A DNA stretch of 64,000 bases, from positions 85,296 through 149,295 of the forward strand of contig JAEZWW010000033.1 in the NCBI GenBank assembly GCA_023442945.1. Reading direction: 5' to 3'. The notes beneath the pieces are model-generated. The model was not told where the DNA came from. It did no database searches and saw only the letters and a program-made list of their open reading frames with translations. The translations under genes were made by a program, and so were the position numbers. This stretch comes from Pseudomonadota bacterium. GTDB lineage: Bacteria > Pseudomonadota > Gammaproteobacteria > Burkholderiales > Burkholderiaceae_C. Shown in pieces: positions 43,235 to 56,585 of this stretch; position 1 is the first letter of the stretch, and every line of letters starts with the position of its first letter.

Positions 43235-44427
43235 GAGGTCTCCTGTGTTCTGGTGGGGGAAGCGTCGTCGATGGGAGGCAGCCCGTGGCGGGCGTTGTCT
43301 GCGCCCAGCCTGGGCGCGGCATGGGCCGGGGTAGGCCGCACACCGTTGATGGTCAGCGGCAGCGCGGTGAGCGTGAAGTCCTCCTCCGGTACAGGCGCGA
43401 GCATGCCCAACGCCTGGGATTGCGGGTGCGCCAGCGCCTCGGGCACCGTGTGCACCGGTGCGCAAGGCACGCCTGCCGCCTCGAAGCGCGTCAGCCATTC
43501 CGCGCGGGACTTGGTGCGCAGCAGCGGCTGCAGCTCCTCGAACAAGGCCGCCTTGTGTTGCAGCCGCGCGCGGTTGGTCGCGAAGCGCTCGTCGGTGGAC
43601 CAGTCGGGTCGCCCCAGCTCGGTTGCGAGCTTGGTGAACAAGCGATCGTTGCCGCAGCAGATCAACAGCGGCCCATCGGCCGTGTCGAAGGCTTCGTACG
43701 GCACGAAACCCGGGTGGCCAGAGCGGTGGCGCTGCGGCAGCTGGCCGGAATTGACGTAAGCGTCGGCCTTCTGCCCATTCCAGACCATTGCGGTTTCAAG
43801 CAAAGACGTTTGCAGCAGGCCGCCGCGCCCGGTGCGCGCGCGCTGCTGCAACAGGGCCAGCGCGCCGATGACCACCCACATGCCCGTGCCCTGGTCGCAC
43901 ACCGATGCGCCGGCCCGCATGGGCGGGTCGTCCGGTCCGCCGTTCGTGCTCGATAGCCCGCTGAAGGCCTGCACCAGGGGCTCGTAACCCGGCTGCATGG
44001 CCATCGGCCCCAAATGGCCGAAAGCCGAGATTTCGCAATAGATCAGGCGTGGATGGCGAGCGCAGAGGCTGGCGCCGTCAATGCCCAGGGCCTGCGGCAC
44101 ACCTGGCCGCAGGTTGTGGATAAATATGTCGGATTCGGCTGCAAGCCGCTCGAAGACTGCGCGGCCAGCTCCTGTTTTCATATCAACCGCGATCGATTGC
44201 TTGCCGCGGTTGAAGACCTGAAAGTTCAGCGCATCGCCGTGTCGAAAGGCCGGACCCATGCGCCGTGCGTCGTCGCCGCCCTCCACCCGCTCGAGCTTCA
44301 CCACCGTGGCCCCCAGGTCGGCCAGGATCGCGCCGGCAAACGGCCCTGCGAGGACTTGCCCCATTTCCAGGACGCGCACGCCGTCCAGCACACCAGCGCC
44401 GAGAGATTGCACCGTTGTCGTCTCCAT
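43231..44427 (-). CDS. CaiB/BaiF family CoA transferase (second), first gene of operon
   Basis: 398 residues with GVLDGVRVLEMGQVLAGPFA, LADLGATVVKLERVEGGDDA and NRGKQSIAVDMKTGAGRAV. The catalytic Asp is not in the first CoA-binding motif, and VCDQGTGMWVVIGALALLQQ follows the mid-protein loop. It is of the formyl-CoA transferase or succinyl-CoA:acid transferase type; the acid is unknown. It is the first gene downstream of the LysR-controlled divergent region, and its stop overlaps the Bug start. Confidence 0.88.
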   Translation of the reverse strand: METTTVQSLGAGVLDGVRVLEMGQVLAGPFAGAILADLGATVVKLERVEGGDDARRMGPAFRHGDALNFQVFNRGKQSIAVDMKTGAGRAVFERLAAESDIFIHNLRPGVPQALGIDGASLCARHPRLIYCEISAFGHLGPMAMQPGYEPLVQAFSGLSSTNGGPDDPPMRAGASVCDQGTGMWVVIGALALLQQRARTGRGGLLQTSLLETAMVWNGQKADAYVNSGQLPQRHRSGHPGFVPYEAFDTADGPLLICCGNDRLFTKLATELGRPDWSTDERFATNRARLQHKAALFEELQPLLRTKSRAEWLTRFEAAGVPCAPVHTVPEALAHPQSQALGMLAPVPEEDFTLTALPLTINGVRPTPAHAAPRLGADNARHGLPPIDDASPTRTQETS

Positions 44428-44463
44428 CTTTTTTTGATCTCACCCTCAGTCTAGGAGGGCACC

Positions 44464-44517
44464 ATTGATCTGTGAATGCCTGTTTGGCTATATGTGTGAT
44501 AACTTAAGTGGATCAAT
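44464..44517. promoter_or_regulatory. Divergent LysR-type control region
   Basis: The 93 bases between the CoA-transferase and LysR genes are AT-rich. ATTGATC (44464-44470) and GATCAAT (44511-44517) form an outer inverted repeat, and an AT-rich TATATGTGTGATAACTTAAG lies between. LysR proteins bind such sites (T-N11-A boxes), but I did not fix an exact box. Confidence 0.4.
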
Positions 44518-44520
44518 CCC

Positions 44521-45429
44521 ATGAAGCCCGCCCGCGTCGACCTCAGCCTGGCCCAACTGCAGGCCTTCGTGCACATCGTGGCGGCCGGCAGCTTTCGGGC
44601 GGCCGCCTTGCAGATGGGTGTTTCGCAGCCGGCACTGAGCCGCGCGATCCGCCAGGCCGAATCGGTGCTGGGCGCTCGCCTGTTCGATCGCGACACGCGC
44701 AACCTGCAGATCACCACGGTGGGGCGCGAGTTGCTACCCATCGCCCAGCGGGTTCTGCGCGAGTTCGATGCGTCGTTTGGCGAACTCGGGCAGTTTCTGC
44801 AGGGGCGCACCGGCAAGGTCGCGGTGGCCACCTTGCCCTCCACCGGCGCCAGCCTGTTGGCCCAGGCCGTGGCCTCGTTCCGCGCGCAACACCCGGAGGT
44901 GGCGTTTTCGCTGGTGGAGGCCGCGGCGGACAACCTGCTGAACACGATCGATGAGGGCCGCGCCGACTTTGGTGTCAGCGTGAAGCCGGCGCCCGACCGC
45001 CGGGTGCGCTACCACCACCTGCTGGACGACCCTTTTGTGCTGCTGTGCCGCAGCGACGACCCGTTGGCTGCGCGCGAGACGGTGCCGTGGTCGGTGTTCG
45101 CCACGCGCGACTACGTGGCGGCGCAACCGCGCAGCAGCATTCGCCAGATCACGGACGCGGTTTTTCTGCAGCGCGGCATTGCCGTCACCGCCACCCTGGA
45201 ATGCCCCAGCGTGTCGGCCTGTGGGGCCCTGGTCATGGCCAACGTGGGCATCGCGGCGGTGCCGCGCCTGGCGTTGTCTTTGATCGACATGCAGGGTTTG
45301 CGCGCGGTGCCGCTGGTGCGGCCGCAGATGTTGCGCTCGATCGGGACGATCACGCGGATTGGGCGTTCGCTGTCACCGGCGTCGGCGGCGTTCCTGGCGC
45401 ACCTCGTGGCGCAGATCGAGGGTGTATGA
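44521..45429 (+). CDS. LysR family transcriptional regulator
   Basis: 302 residues. The N-terminal winged helix-turn-helix reads LAQLQAFVHIVAAGSFRAAA, then MGVSQPALSRAIRQAESVLG and LFDRDTRNLQITTVGRELL. The C-terminal effector domain (about 95-300) has the periplasmic-binding fold (VAVATLPSTGASLLAQAVAS). The gene is divergent from the CoA-transferase/Bug/crotonase/AtuA operon, 93 bases away, the standard layout for a LysR activator and its target. The inducer is probably an acid or CoA ester of that pathway. Confidence 0.9.
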   Translation: MKPARVDLSLAQLQAFVHIVAAGSFRAAALQMGVSQPALSRAIRQAESVLGARLFDRDTRNLQITTVGRELLPIAQRVLREFDASFGELGQFLQGRTGKVAVATLPSTGASLLAQAVASFRAQHPEVAFSLVEAAADNLLNTIDEGRADFGVSVKPAPDRRVRYHHLLDDPFVLLCRSDDPLAARETVPWSVFATRDYVAAQPRSSIRQITDAVFLQRGIAVTATLECPSVSACGALVMANVGIAAVPRLALSLIDMQGLRAVPLVRPQMLRSIGTITRIGRSLSPASAAFLAHLVAQIEGV

Positions 45430-45512
45430 GAAAGGCACTGCGCGGGCCTGTGGATTTGTTGCCCGGTACCGCGGTTTTCTGACAAGGCGCGCAAGGTGGC
45501 TGTGATACGCTG

Positions 45513-45643
45513 TCCCACCCTTTTTGACCGCCTCAAATTCTGGAGCGGATGCCATCTGGCAGCGAAATGAAGGCGATGCCCAGGTGGGATCGTTCTCAAG
45601 CGTTGCGACAAGCCTTTCCCCAAGCCGCTCCCGAGCGGTTTTT
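45513..45643 (+). ncRNA. Structured leader or small RNA with intrinsic terminator, unidentified class
   Basis: A promoter CTGACA-18-TGATAC (45479-45508) sets the start near 45513. TCCCACC (45513-45519) pairs perfectly with GGTGGGA (45583-45589), enclosing 63 bases with two smaller possible hairpins (CCGC...GCGG and GCC-ATCT-GGC). Downstream, CCGCTC-CC-GAGCGG followed by TTTTT (45625-45643) is an intrinsic terminator 61 bases before the isochorismatase start. This is the layout of a riboswitch or attenuator, or of a free-standing sRNA. I tested by eye for TPP, FMN, glycine, ZTP, cobalamin, guanidine-I, c-di-GMP and 6S features and recognised none. Confidence 0.5.
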
Positions 45644-45704
45644 GCGTTGCGGCGCCTCCCGGTGATTTGGGGGCGCAAGCTTCGCCGATTGCAGGAGTTC
45701 GATC

Positions 45705-46307
45705 ATGCTGCTCGACGCCGATGACAGCCAACTGGTGCTGATCGATTACCAGGGCCGACTGATGCCGGCCATCCATGACCACGCTTTTGTGTTGGCCAAT
45801 GCACGCCGCCTGGCCGAATTCGCCAAGCTGGTGGGCGTGCCCGTGTGGGCGACCGAACAAAATCCGGCCAAGCTGGGGCCTACCGACCCGTCGCTGGCGC
45901 CGCTGTGCGACGAGATCGTGCATAAGATGGACTTCAGCGGGGCTGAAGAACTGCAGCCGCTGCTGGCGCCACCCGCGCCAGCGCCGCGCGGCGGCAACGC
46001 CCGCAGCCTGCCGCGCCATCTGCAAAAACCGGCCGCGCCCGCGCCCGAGCGCAGCACGGTGGTGATCGCCGGGTGCGAAACGCACGTCTGCCTGTTGCAG
46101 ACCGCGCTGATGCTGCTGGAAGCCGAGTGGGACGTCTGCGTAGTGACCGATGCCTGCGGTTCTCGCACCGAACGCAACCGCGACGCGGCCTACGACCGCC
46201 TGGCCGGTGCCGGCTGCGAGTTGGTGACGACCGAGATGGTCGGCTTCGAGTGGCTGCGCAGCTGCGAGCACCCTGAATTCAAAGCTCTGCAGGCGCTGGT
46301 GAAATAA
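45705..46307 (+). CDS. Isochorismatase family cysteine hydrolase
   Basis: 200 residues of the nicotinamidase/isochorismatase superfamily. The catalytic triad is visible: Asp14 (VLIDYQGRLM), a Lys near residue 74 (IVHKMDFSG) and Cys124 (VIAGCETHVCLLQTA). A Pro/Ala-rich insert (about residues 88-115) lengthens the loop before the strand leading to Cys124. The substrate is not clear; YcaC-like or ureido/amide hydrolases are options. GGAG lies about ten bases before the ATG. A terminator-bearing leader RNA precedes the gene. Confidence 0.85.
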   Translation: MLLDADDSQLVLIDYQGRLMPAIHDHAFVLANARRLAEFAKLVGVPVWATEQNPAKLGPTDPSLAPLCDEIVHKMDFSGAEELQPLLAPPAPAPRGGNARSLPRHLQKPAAPAPERSTVVIAGCETHVCLLQTALMLLEAEWDVCVVTDACGSRTERNRDAAYDRLAGAGCELVTTEMVGFEWLRSCEHPEFKALQALVK

Positions 46308-46367
46308 GTCGCGGTTCGGCCATGCGCGGTACACACAACACCGCCACGCCGGGTGAGGATTGGAGAC

Positions 46368-46424
46368 AAAATCGGGCACCCGCCCTAGAGGAATCAGCGC
46401 GGGCAGCTATTAAAATGGTAGTAC
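46368..46424 (-). repeat. Dispersed hairpin repeat, copy 9
   Basis: Reverse orientation: GCCCTAGAGGAATCAGCGC then GGGCAGCTATTAAAATGGTA. It lies between the isochorismatase gene and the PHA granule protein gene, ending about 50 bases before the latter. Confidence 0.85.
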
Positions 46425-46473
46425 AAGGCTGGCGGCGTGGCCGTCGCCTTCCAGCGTCCAGAAAGGATGTGAG

Positions 46474-46893
46474 ATGGTTTCCTCCAAACAACTGCGCTTG
46501 ACGCGCAACGCCGCTCAGCTCGCCAACGCGGTGCCCCAGGTGGTGATGCACCGCGTAAGCCGGATGATGACGGCAGGCGCGCTGCCCAGCCGGCGCGACC
46601 AGGACGAGTTCTACCGCATGGGCGCCGAAAAGGTGGCCGCGTTCGGTGAATCCTGGACGGCCATGTCCATGCAGGCCATGGCGGCCCAGCAGCAGTTTGC
46701 CGGCTGGTGGATGCAGACCTGGTGGCAGGTGGCGATGGGCGGCTGGCTCAACCCGCCGACCCTGCAACACCTGTCGAACAGCGCCCAGCAGCGCTGGATG
46801 AATTCCATGCTGGACGTGGCTGCGCGCGGCATGGCGCCGGTGCACCGCCGCGCGGTCGCCAACGCCAAGCGACTGAACGGCGCCAAGCGCTGA
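46474..46893 (+). CDS. Polyhydroxyalkanoate granule-associated phasin-like protein
   Basis: 139 residues. It starts MVSSKQLRLTRNAAQLANAV and has a long amphipathic helix with many Met, Gln and Trp (WTAMSMQAMAAQQQFAGWWM). Similar short proteins in this family of bacteria are annotated as PHA granule-associated, coating the granule surface. I recognise the type but have no functional residues to cite. AAAGGA lies upstream of the ATG. The presence of PrpE next door fits a PHA-storing lifestyle. Confidence 0.65.
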   Translation: MVSSKQLRLTRNAAQLANAVPQVVMHRVSRMMTAGALPSRRDQDEFYRMGAEKVAAFGESWTAMSMQAMAAQQQFAGWWMQTWWQVAMGGWLNPPTLQHLSNSAQQRWMNSMLDVAARGMAPVHRRAVANAKRLNGAKR

Positions 46894-47073
46894 CCGCCAG
46901 CGCTTTTTCAAGCAGGCCATGGGCCGTCCGGGCCCGTTCGCGGCGGCTCGGCGCCGGGGTGATGTGCGTCAGCTTTTTGCAAGAGCTGGCTCGCCATAAT
47001 GGTTGTTTCAGGTCGCGCCCACCGCTTGCCGGTGGCGTGCTGCTGACGATTTCCATGTGCCCAGGAGACAACC

Positions 47074-48978
<1,905 letters not shown>

Positions 48979-49183
48979 CGAGTAACCCTGCGTCTAACAG
49001 GGTTGCGGGCCCGCGCGGCCGCCTGCGGCCGGAGGCTGTCACGGTTCGGTGGCACAATCTCTGTTGCGAATTTTTCACGGCCCTTCCCAGCCAGTCGCGT
49101 CCGCCAACCGGTTCAGCCGTGACGCGGAAGGTTTCTTCACCAACTTGAGCCTCCTGCAGGGAGGTGAAAGGTCAGCGTACGCC

Positions 49184-52057
49184 ATGAACGAGACGAAATC
49201 CGTCTACTCCACTTACGAGGGCAACAGCTATCTCTTCGGCGGCAACGCGCCGTACGTCGAAGAGATGTATGAAAACTACCTCGCCAACCCCGGCAGCGTG
49301 CCGGATTCCTGGCGCGAGTATTTCGACGCCCTCCAGCACGTACCCGCGGTCGACGGCAGCAACACGCGCGACGTGCCGCATTTGCCCGTCATCAACGCCT
49401 TTGCCGAGCGCGCCAAGCAAGGTGGCACGCAGGTCGTCGTGGCATCGGGCGCAGATTCCGAACTGGGCCGTAAGCGCACCGCCGTCCAGCAGCTGATTGC
49501 CGCGTACCGCAACGTGGGTGCGCGCTGGGCCGATCTGGACCCGCTCAAGCGCACCGAGCGCCAGGATATTCCCGAGCTGGACCCGGCGTTCTACGGTTTC
49601 ACCGACGCCGACATGGAAACGGTGTTCAACACCAGCAACACGTTCTTCGGCAAGGAAACCATGTCCTTGCGCGATCTGTTGAACGCCCTGCGCGAGACCT
49701 ACTGCGGCACCATCGGCGCCGAGTACATGTACATCACCGACCAGGGCCAGAAGCGCTGGTGGCAGGAAAAGCTGGAAAGCGCGCGCACCAACCCGCACCT
49801 CGACGCCGAGCAGAAAAAGCACGTGTTGGAACGCCTGACGGCCGCCGAAGGCCTGGAGCGCTTCCTGCACACCAAGTACGTGGGCCAGAAGCGTTTCTCG
49901 CTTGAAGGTGGCGAAAGCTTCATCGTCGCCATGGACGAGCTGATCCAGAAGGCCGGCACCGAAGGCGTGCAGGAAATCGTGATCGGCATGGCCCACCGCG
50001 GCCGCCTGAACGTGCTGGTCAACACCCTGGGCAAGATGCCCTCGATGCTGTTCGCCGAATTCGACCACACCGCGCCGGAAGAACTGCCGGCCGGTGACGT
50101 CAAGTACCACCAGGGCTTCTCCAGCGACGTCAGCACGGCGGGGGGCCCTGTCCACTTGTCGCTGGCCTTCAACCCCTCGCACCTGGAAATCGTCAACCCC
50201 GTGGTCGAAGGCAGCGTGCGCGCCCGCCTGGACCGCCGCGGCGACCACGAAGGCGACACCGTCCTGCCCGTGCTGGTGCACGGCGACGCGGCCTTTGCCG
50301 GCCAGGGCGTCGTCATGGAAACGCTGGCGCTGGCGCAAACGCGCGGCTACTACACCGGCGGCACGGTCCACATCGTCATCAACAACCAGATCGGCTTTAC
50401 CACCAGCGACCCGCGCGACACTCGCTCCACGCTGTACTGCACCGACGTGGTCAAGATGATCGAAGCGCCGGTGCTGCACGTGAACGGTGACGACCCCGAG
50501 GCCGTGGTGCTGTGCATGCAGCTGGCGCTGCAGTACCGCCAGGAATTCAACCAGGATGTGGTGGTCGACATCGTCTGCTACCGCAAGCTGGGCCACAACG
50601 AGCAGGACACCCCCATGCTCACCCAGCCGCTGATGTACACCAAGATCGGCAAACACCCCGGCACGCGCCGCCTGTACGGCGACAAGCTGATCGCCCAGGG
50701 CGTGCTGACCGAAAGCGGCCCGGACGACATGGTCGCCGCCTACCGTGCCGCCATGGACGCCGGCAAGCACACGTTCGACCCGGTGCTGACCAACTTCAAG
50801 AGCAAGTACGCCGTCGACTGGCAGCCGCACCTGAACCAGAAATGGACCGACGCGGCCGACACCTCGATCCCGCTGGCGGAGTGGAAACGCCTGGCCGAGC
50901 GCATCACCACCGTGCCGGAAGGCTTCACGGTGCACACCCTGGTCAAGAAGGTGCTGGAAGACCGCGCCGCCATGGGCCGCGGTGAGATCAACGTCGACTG
51001 GGGCATGGGCGAAAGCATGGCTTTCGCCTCGCTGGTGGCCAGCGGCTACCCGATCCGCTTGTCGGGCGAAGACAGCGGCCGAGGCACCTTCGTGCACCGC
51101 CACGCCGTGCTGCACGACCAGAAGCGCGAGAAGTGGGACGTCGGTACCTACATTCCGCTGCAACACGTGTCGGATGGCCAGGCACCGTTCGTTGTGATCG
51201 ATTCGATCCTGTCTGAAGAAGCGGTGCTGGGCTTTGAATACGGCTACGCATCGACCGACCCCCAGACCCTGGTGATCTGGGAAGCGCAGTTTGGCGACTT
51301 CGTCAACGGCGCGCAGGTGCTGATCGACCAGTTCATCGCCTCGGGCGAAGTGAAGTGGGGCCGCGTCAACGGCCTGACCATGATGCTGCCGCACGGCTAC
51401 GAAGGCCAGGGGCCGGAGCACAGCTCGGCCCGTCTTGAGCGCTTCATGCAGCTGGCCGCCGACACCAACATGCAGATCGTGCAGCCCACCACGGCCAGCC
51501 AGATCTTCCATGTGCTGCGCCGCCAGATGATCCGCCCGCTGCGCAAGCCGCTGATCATCATGACGCCCAAGTCGCTGCTGCGTAACAAGGATGCGACCTC
51601 GCCGGTGTCGGAATTCACCAAAGGCGGCTTCCAGACCGTGATCGCCGACAAGGCCGATCTGAAGGCCGATGCCGTCAAGCGCGTGATCGCCTGCTCGGGC
51701 AAGGTCTATTACGACCTGGCCAAGAAGCGCGAGGAAAGTGGCGCCAAAGACGTCGCCATCCTGCGCGTGGAACAGCTGTACCCGTTCCCGCACAAGGCCT
51801 TCGCGGCCGAGATCAAGAAGTACCCCAACGCGACCGAGATCGTGTGGTGCCAGGACGAGCCGCAGAACCAGGGCGCCTGGTTCTTCGTGCAGCACTACAT
51901 CCACGAAAACATGCTGGCCGGCCAGAAGCTGGGCTACGCAGGCCGCGCCGCCTCCGCCTCGCCGGCGGTGGGCTACGCGCACCTGCACCAGGACCAGCAG
52001 AAAGCCCTGATCGACGCTGCCTTCGGCCGTCTCAAAGGCTTCGTGCTGCAAAAGTAA
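49184..52057 (+). CDS. sucA: 2-oxoglutarate dehydrogenase E1 component
   Basis: Thiamin-diphosphate decarboxylase of the 2-oxoglutarate dehydrogenase complex. The ATG at 49184 gives 957 residues with the E1o start YLFGGNAPYVEEMYENYLAN; an upstream extension is open but not homologous. Signatures include GMAHRGRLNVLVNTLGK near residue 268, HINLAFNPSHLE-type VHLSLAFNPSHLEIVNPVVE, and the ThDP motif HGDAAFAGQG leading to INNQIGFTT. LPHGYEGQGPEHSSARLERF is also typical. It begins the sucA-sucB-DUF2867-lpd operon. Confidence 0.97.
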   Translation: MNETKSVYSTYEGNSYLFGGNAPYVEEMYENYLANPGSVPDSWREYFDALQHVPAVDGSNTRDVPHLPVINAFAERAKQGGTQVVVASGADSELGRKRTAVQQLIAAYRNVGARWADLDPLKRTERQDIPELDPAFYGFTDADMETVFNTSNTFFGKETMSLRDLLNALRETYCGTIGAEYMYITDQGQKRWWQEKLESARTNPHLDAEQKKHVLERLTAAEGLERFLHTKYVGQKRFSLEGGESFIVAMDELIQKAGTEGVQEIVIGMAHRGRLNVLVNTLGKMPSMLFAEFDHTAPEELPAGDVKYHQGFSSDVSTAGGPVHLSLAFNPSHLEIVNPVVEGSVRARLDRRGDHEGDTVLPVLVHGDAAFAGQGVVMETLALAQTRGYYTGGTVHIVINNQIGFTTSDPRDTRSTLYCTDVVKMIEAPVLHVNGDDPEAVVLCMQLALQYRQEFNQDVVVDIVCYRKLGHNEQDTPMLTQPLMYTKIGKHPGTRRLYGDKLIAQGVLTESGPDDMVAAYRAAMDAGKHTFDPVLTNFKSKYAVDWQPHLNQKWTDAADTSIPLAEWKRLAERITTVPEGFTVHTLVKKVLEDRAAMGRGEINVDWGMGESMAFASLVASGYPIRLSGEDSGRGTFVHRHAVLHDQKREKWDVGTYIPLQHVSDGQAPFVVIDSILSEEAVLGFEYGYASTDPQTLVIWEAQFGDFVNGAQVLIDQFIASGEVKWGRVNGLTMMLPHGYEGQGPEHSSARLERFMQLAADTNMQIVQPTTASQIFHVLRRQMIRPLRKPLIIMTPKSLLRNKDATSPVSEFTKGGFQTVIADKADLKADAVKRVIACSGKVYYDLAKKREESGAKDVAILRVEQLYPFPHKAFAAEIKKYPNATEIVWCQDEPQNQGAWFFVQHYIHENMLAGQKLGYAGRAASASPAVGYAHLHQDQQKALIDAAFGRLKGFVLQK

Positions 52058-52146
52058 GCCGGCGGGCAACGCGGCCACGCCTGACCGGGCTGGCCGCCGC
52101 CCCACGCATCTTGAAGAACACGCTCTGAACAAACTGGATTACGAAC

Positions 52147-53436
<1,290 letters not shown>

Positions 53437-53451
53437 TCGGGCTGCTGATCG

Positions 53452-53946
53452 ATGCCCCGCGCGCGCAAGGTGTCCGTGCCGCTGCACAGCCAGGTGCACG
53501 CACGCCTGCGCGGCGCCGACTTTCACGACGCCTACGAGGCCGACGATGCTTTGCCGCAGGCCAGCGCGATGGACAGCTGGCTGGCCGTGGTCGGTCGTAC
53601 GCCGCGGTGGGTCGATCACGCGATGGATCTGCGCAACGCCGTCGTCGCGCGGATCGGTTTGAAGGACCTGGGGCGCCTGAAGCCCGCGCAGGGCGGTGAC
53701 CGCGCTTACGCCGTGGGCGACCGGGTCGGTATTTTTTCGCTGCAGCACCTGAGCGAAGACGAGGTGGTGATGACCGATGCGGATCGCCACCTCGACGTCT
53801 GGGTCTCGCTGCTCAAACTGCGCGCCGAGCGCAAGATCGTGGTTTCCACTGTGGTGCACGTGCACAACGCGTTGGGCCGTCTGTACATGTTGCCGGTGGC
53901 GCCCGTCCACCGGCTGATCGTGCCAGCCATGCTGGCCACTTCCTAG
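53452..53946 (+). CDS. DUF2867 family protein within the sucA-sucB-lpd operon
   Basis: 164 residues, 15 bases after sucB and 14 before lpd, same strand. The segments WVDHAMDLRNAVVARIGLKD, VGDRVGIFSLQHLSEDEVVM, RHLDVWVSLLK and VVSTVVHVHNALGRLYMLPV plus HRLIVPAML match the DUF2867 pattern. The family has no settled function. The tight spacing suggests co-expression with 2-oxoglutarate dehydrogenase, though the link is unproven. Confidence 0.8.
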   Translation: MPRARKVSVPLHSQVHARLRGADFHDAYEADDALPQASAMDSWLAVVGRTPRWVDHAMDLRNAVVARIGLKDLGRLKPAQGGDRAYAVGDRVGIFSLQHLSEDEVVMTDADRHLDVWVSLLKLRAERKIVVSTVVHVHNALGRLYMLPVAPVHRLIVPAMLATS

Positions 53947-53960
53947 ACAGGAACTTTCCC

Positions 53961-55388
<1,428 letters not shown>

Positions 55389-55400
55389 GCCGGTCTTTTC

Positions 55401-55469
55401 CCGGTTTTGAAGAAAACAAGCTGCCCGCCCTAGTGTGATCTGCGCGGGCAGCTATTAAATTGATAGTTG
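55401..55469 (-). repeat. Dispersed hairpin repeat, copy 11 (lpd-zapE gap)
   Basis: AGCTGCCCGC (55419-55428) pairs perfectly with GCGGGCAGCT (55444-55453) around CCTAGTGTGATCTGC; then ATTAAATTGATAG. It fills the gap between lpd and zapE and ends in the zapE ribosome-binding region (GAGGAG). Confidence 0.87.
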
Positions 55470-55484
55470 AGGAGATGGCTGCCC

Positions 55485-56585
55485 ATGAGCAGCGTGCGTG
55501 AGATCTACGAGGCCGAGCTCAAGGCCCGCGGCTTTCAGAGCGACCCGGCGCAGTTGCGTGCCGTGGCCGCGCTGCAGCGCTGTGCCGACGATTGGGCGGC
55601 GTACAAGGACAAGCGCGGCAACGCGTTTAAGAAGCTGTTCAACCGCCCGGACATCCCGAAGGGCGTGTACATGTACGGCGGCGTCGGCCGCGGCAAGAGC
55701 TTCCTGATGGAATGCTTCTACAACGCCGTGCCGATCAAGCGCAAGACGCGTCTGCACTTCCACGAATTCATGCGCGAAGTGCACCGCGAACTGGCGGGGC
55801 TGAAGGGCATCGCCGATCCGCTGGACGAGCTGGGCCGGCGCATGGCGGCCAAGTTCAAGCTGATCTGCTTTGACGAATTTCACGTGGCCGACGTCACGGA
55901 CGCGATGATCCTGCACCGCCTGTTGGTGGCGCTGTTCGACAACGGCGTGGGCTTTGTCACCACCAGCAACTTCAAGCCGGACGACCTGTACCCGGGCGGC
56001 CTGCACCGCGACCGCATCCTGCCGGCGATCAAGTTGCTGAATGAGCGCATGGAAGTGGTGAACGTGGACAACGGCACCGACTACCGCCACCGCACGCTGC
56101 AGCAGGTGCAGCTGTACCACACGCCGCTGGGCCCCGAGGCCGACGCCGCGATGAGTGAGACCTTCGCCCGCCTGGCCACCGGCCCGGACGAAGACCCGGT
56201 GCTGCACATCGAGGCGCGTGAGATCCAGGCCCGGCGCCGTGCGGGCGGCGTGGTGTGGTTCGACTTCCGCACGCTGTGCGGCGGCCCGCGTTCGCAGAAC
56301 GACTACCTGGAAATCGCCTCGCAGTTCAACACCGTGATGCTGTCCAACGTGCCGCACATGCCGGTGCGCATGGCGTCCGAAGCGCGCCGCTTCACCTGGC
56401 TGGTGGACGTGCTGTACGACCGACACGTCAAGTTCATCGTGTCGGCCGAGGTGCCGCCGGAAGAGCTGTACACCGAGGGGCCGCTGGCCCACGAGTTTCC
56501 GCGCACGGTGAGCCGACTCAACGAAATGCAGTCGGCCGAATACCTTGCGCTCGAACACCGCACCGTCGATACTCATCTGACATGA
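55485..56585 (+). CDS. zapE: Cell division protein ZapE (AFG1-like ATPase)
   Basis: AAA-type ATPase that acts on the Z ring late in division. The ATG at 55485 gives MSSVREIYEAELKARGF; an upstream in-frame codon is inside repeat-derived sequence and less likely. Walker A is VYMYGGVGRGKSFLMECFY near residue 62-80 and Walker B is KLICFDEFHVADVTDAMIL near 125. TTSNFKPDDLYPGGLHRDR is the family sensor region. Length is 366 residues. It ends in an overlap (ATGA) with a lipoprotein gene. Confidence 0.94.
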   Translation: MSSVREIYEAELKARGFQSDPAQLRAVAALQRCADDWAAYKDKRGNAFKKLFNRPDIPKGVYMYGGVGRGKSFLMECFYNAVPIKRKTRLHFHEFMREVHRELAGLKGIADPLDELGRRMAAKFKLICFDEFHVADVTDAMILHRLLVALFDNGVGFVTTSNFKPDDLYPGGLHRDRILPAIKLLNERMEVVNVDNGTDYRHRTLQQVQLYHTPLGPEADAAMSETFARLATGPDEDPVLHIEAREIQARRRAGGVVWFDFRTLCGGPRSQNDYLEIASQFNTVMLSNVPHMPVRMASEARRFTWLVDVLYDRHVKFIVSAEVPPEELYTEGPLAHEFPRTVSRLNEMQSAEYLALEHRTVDTHLT

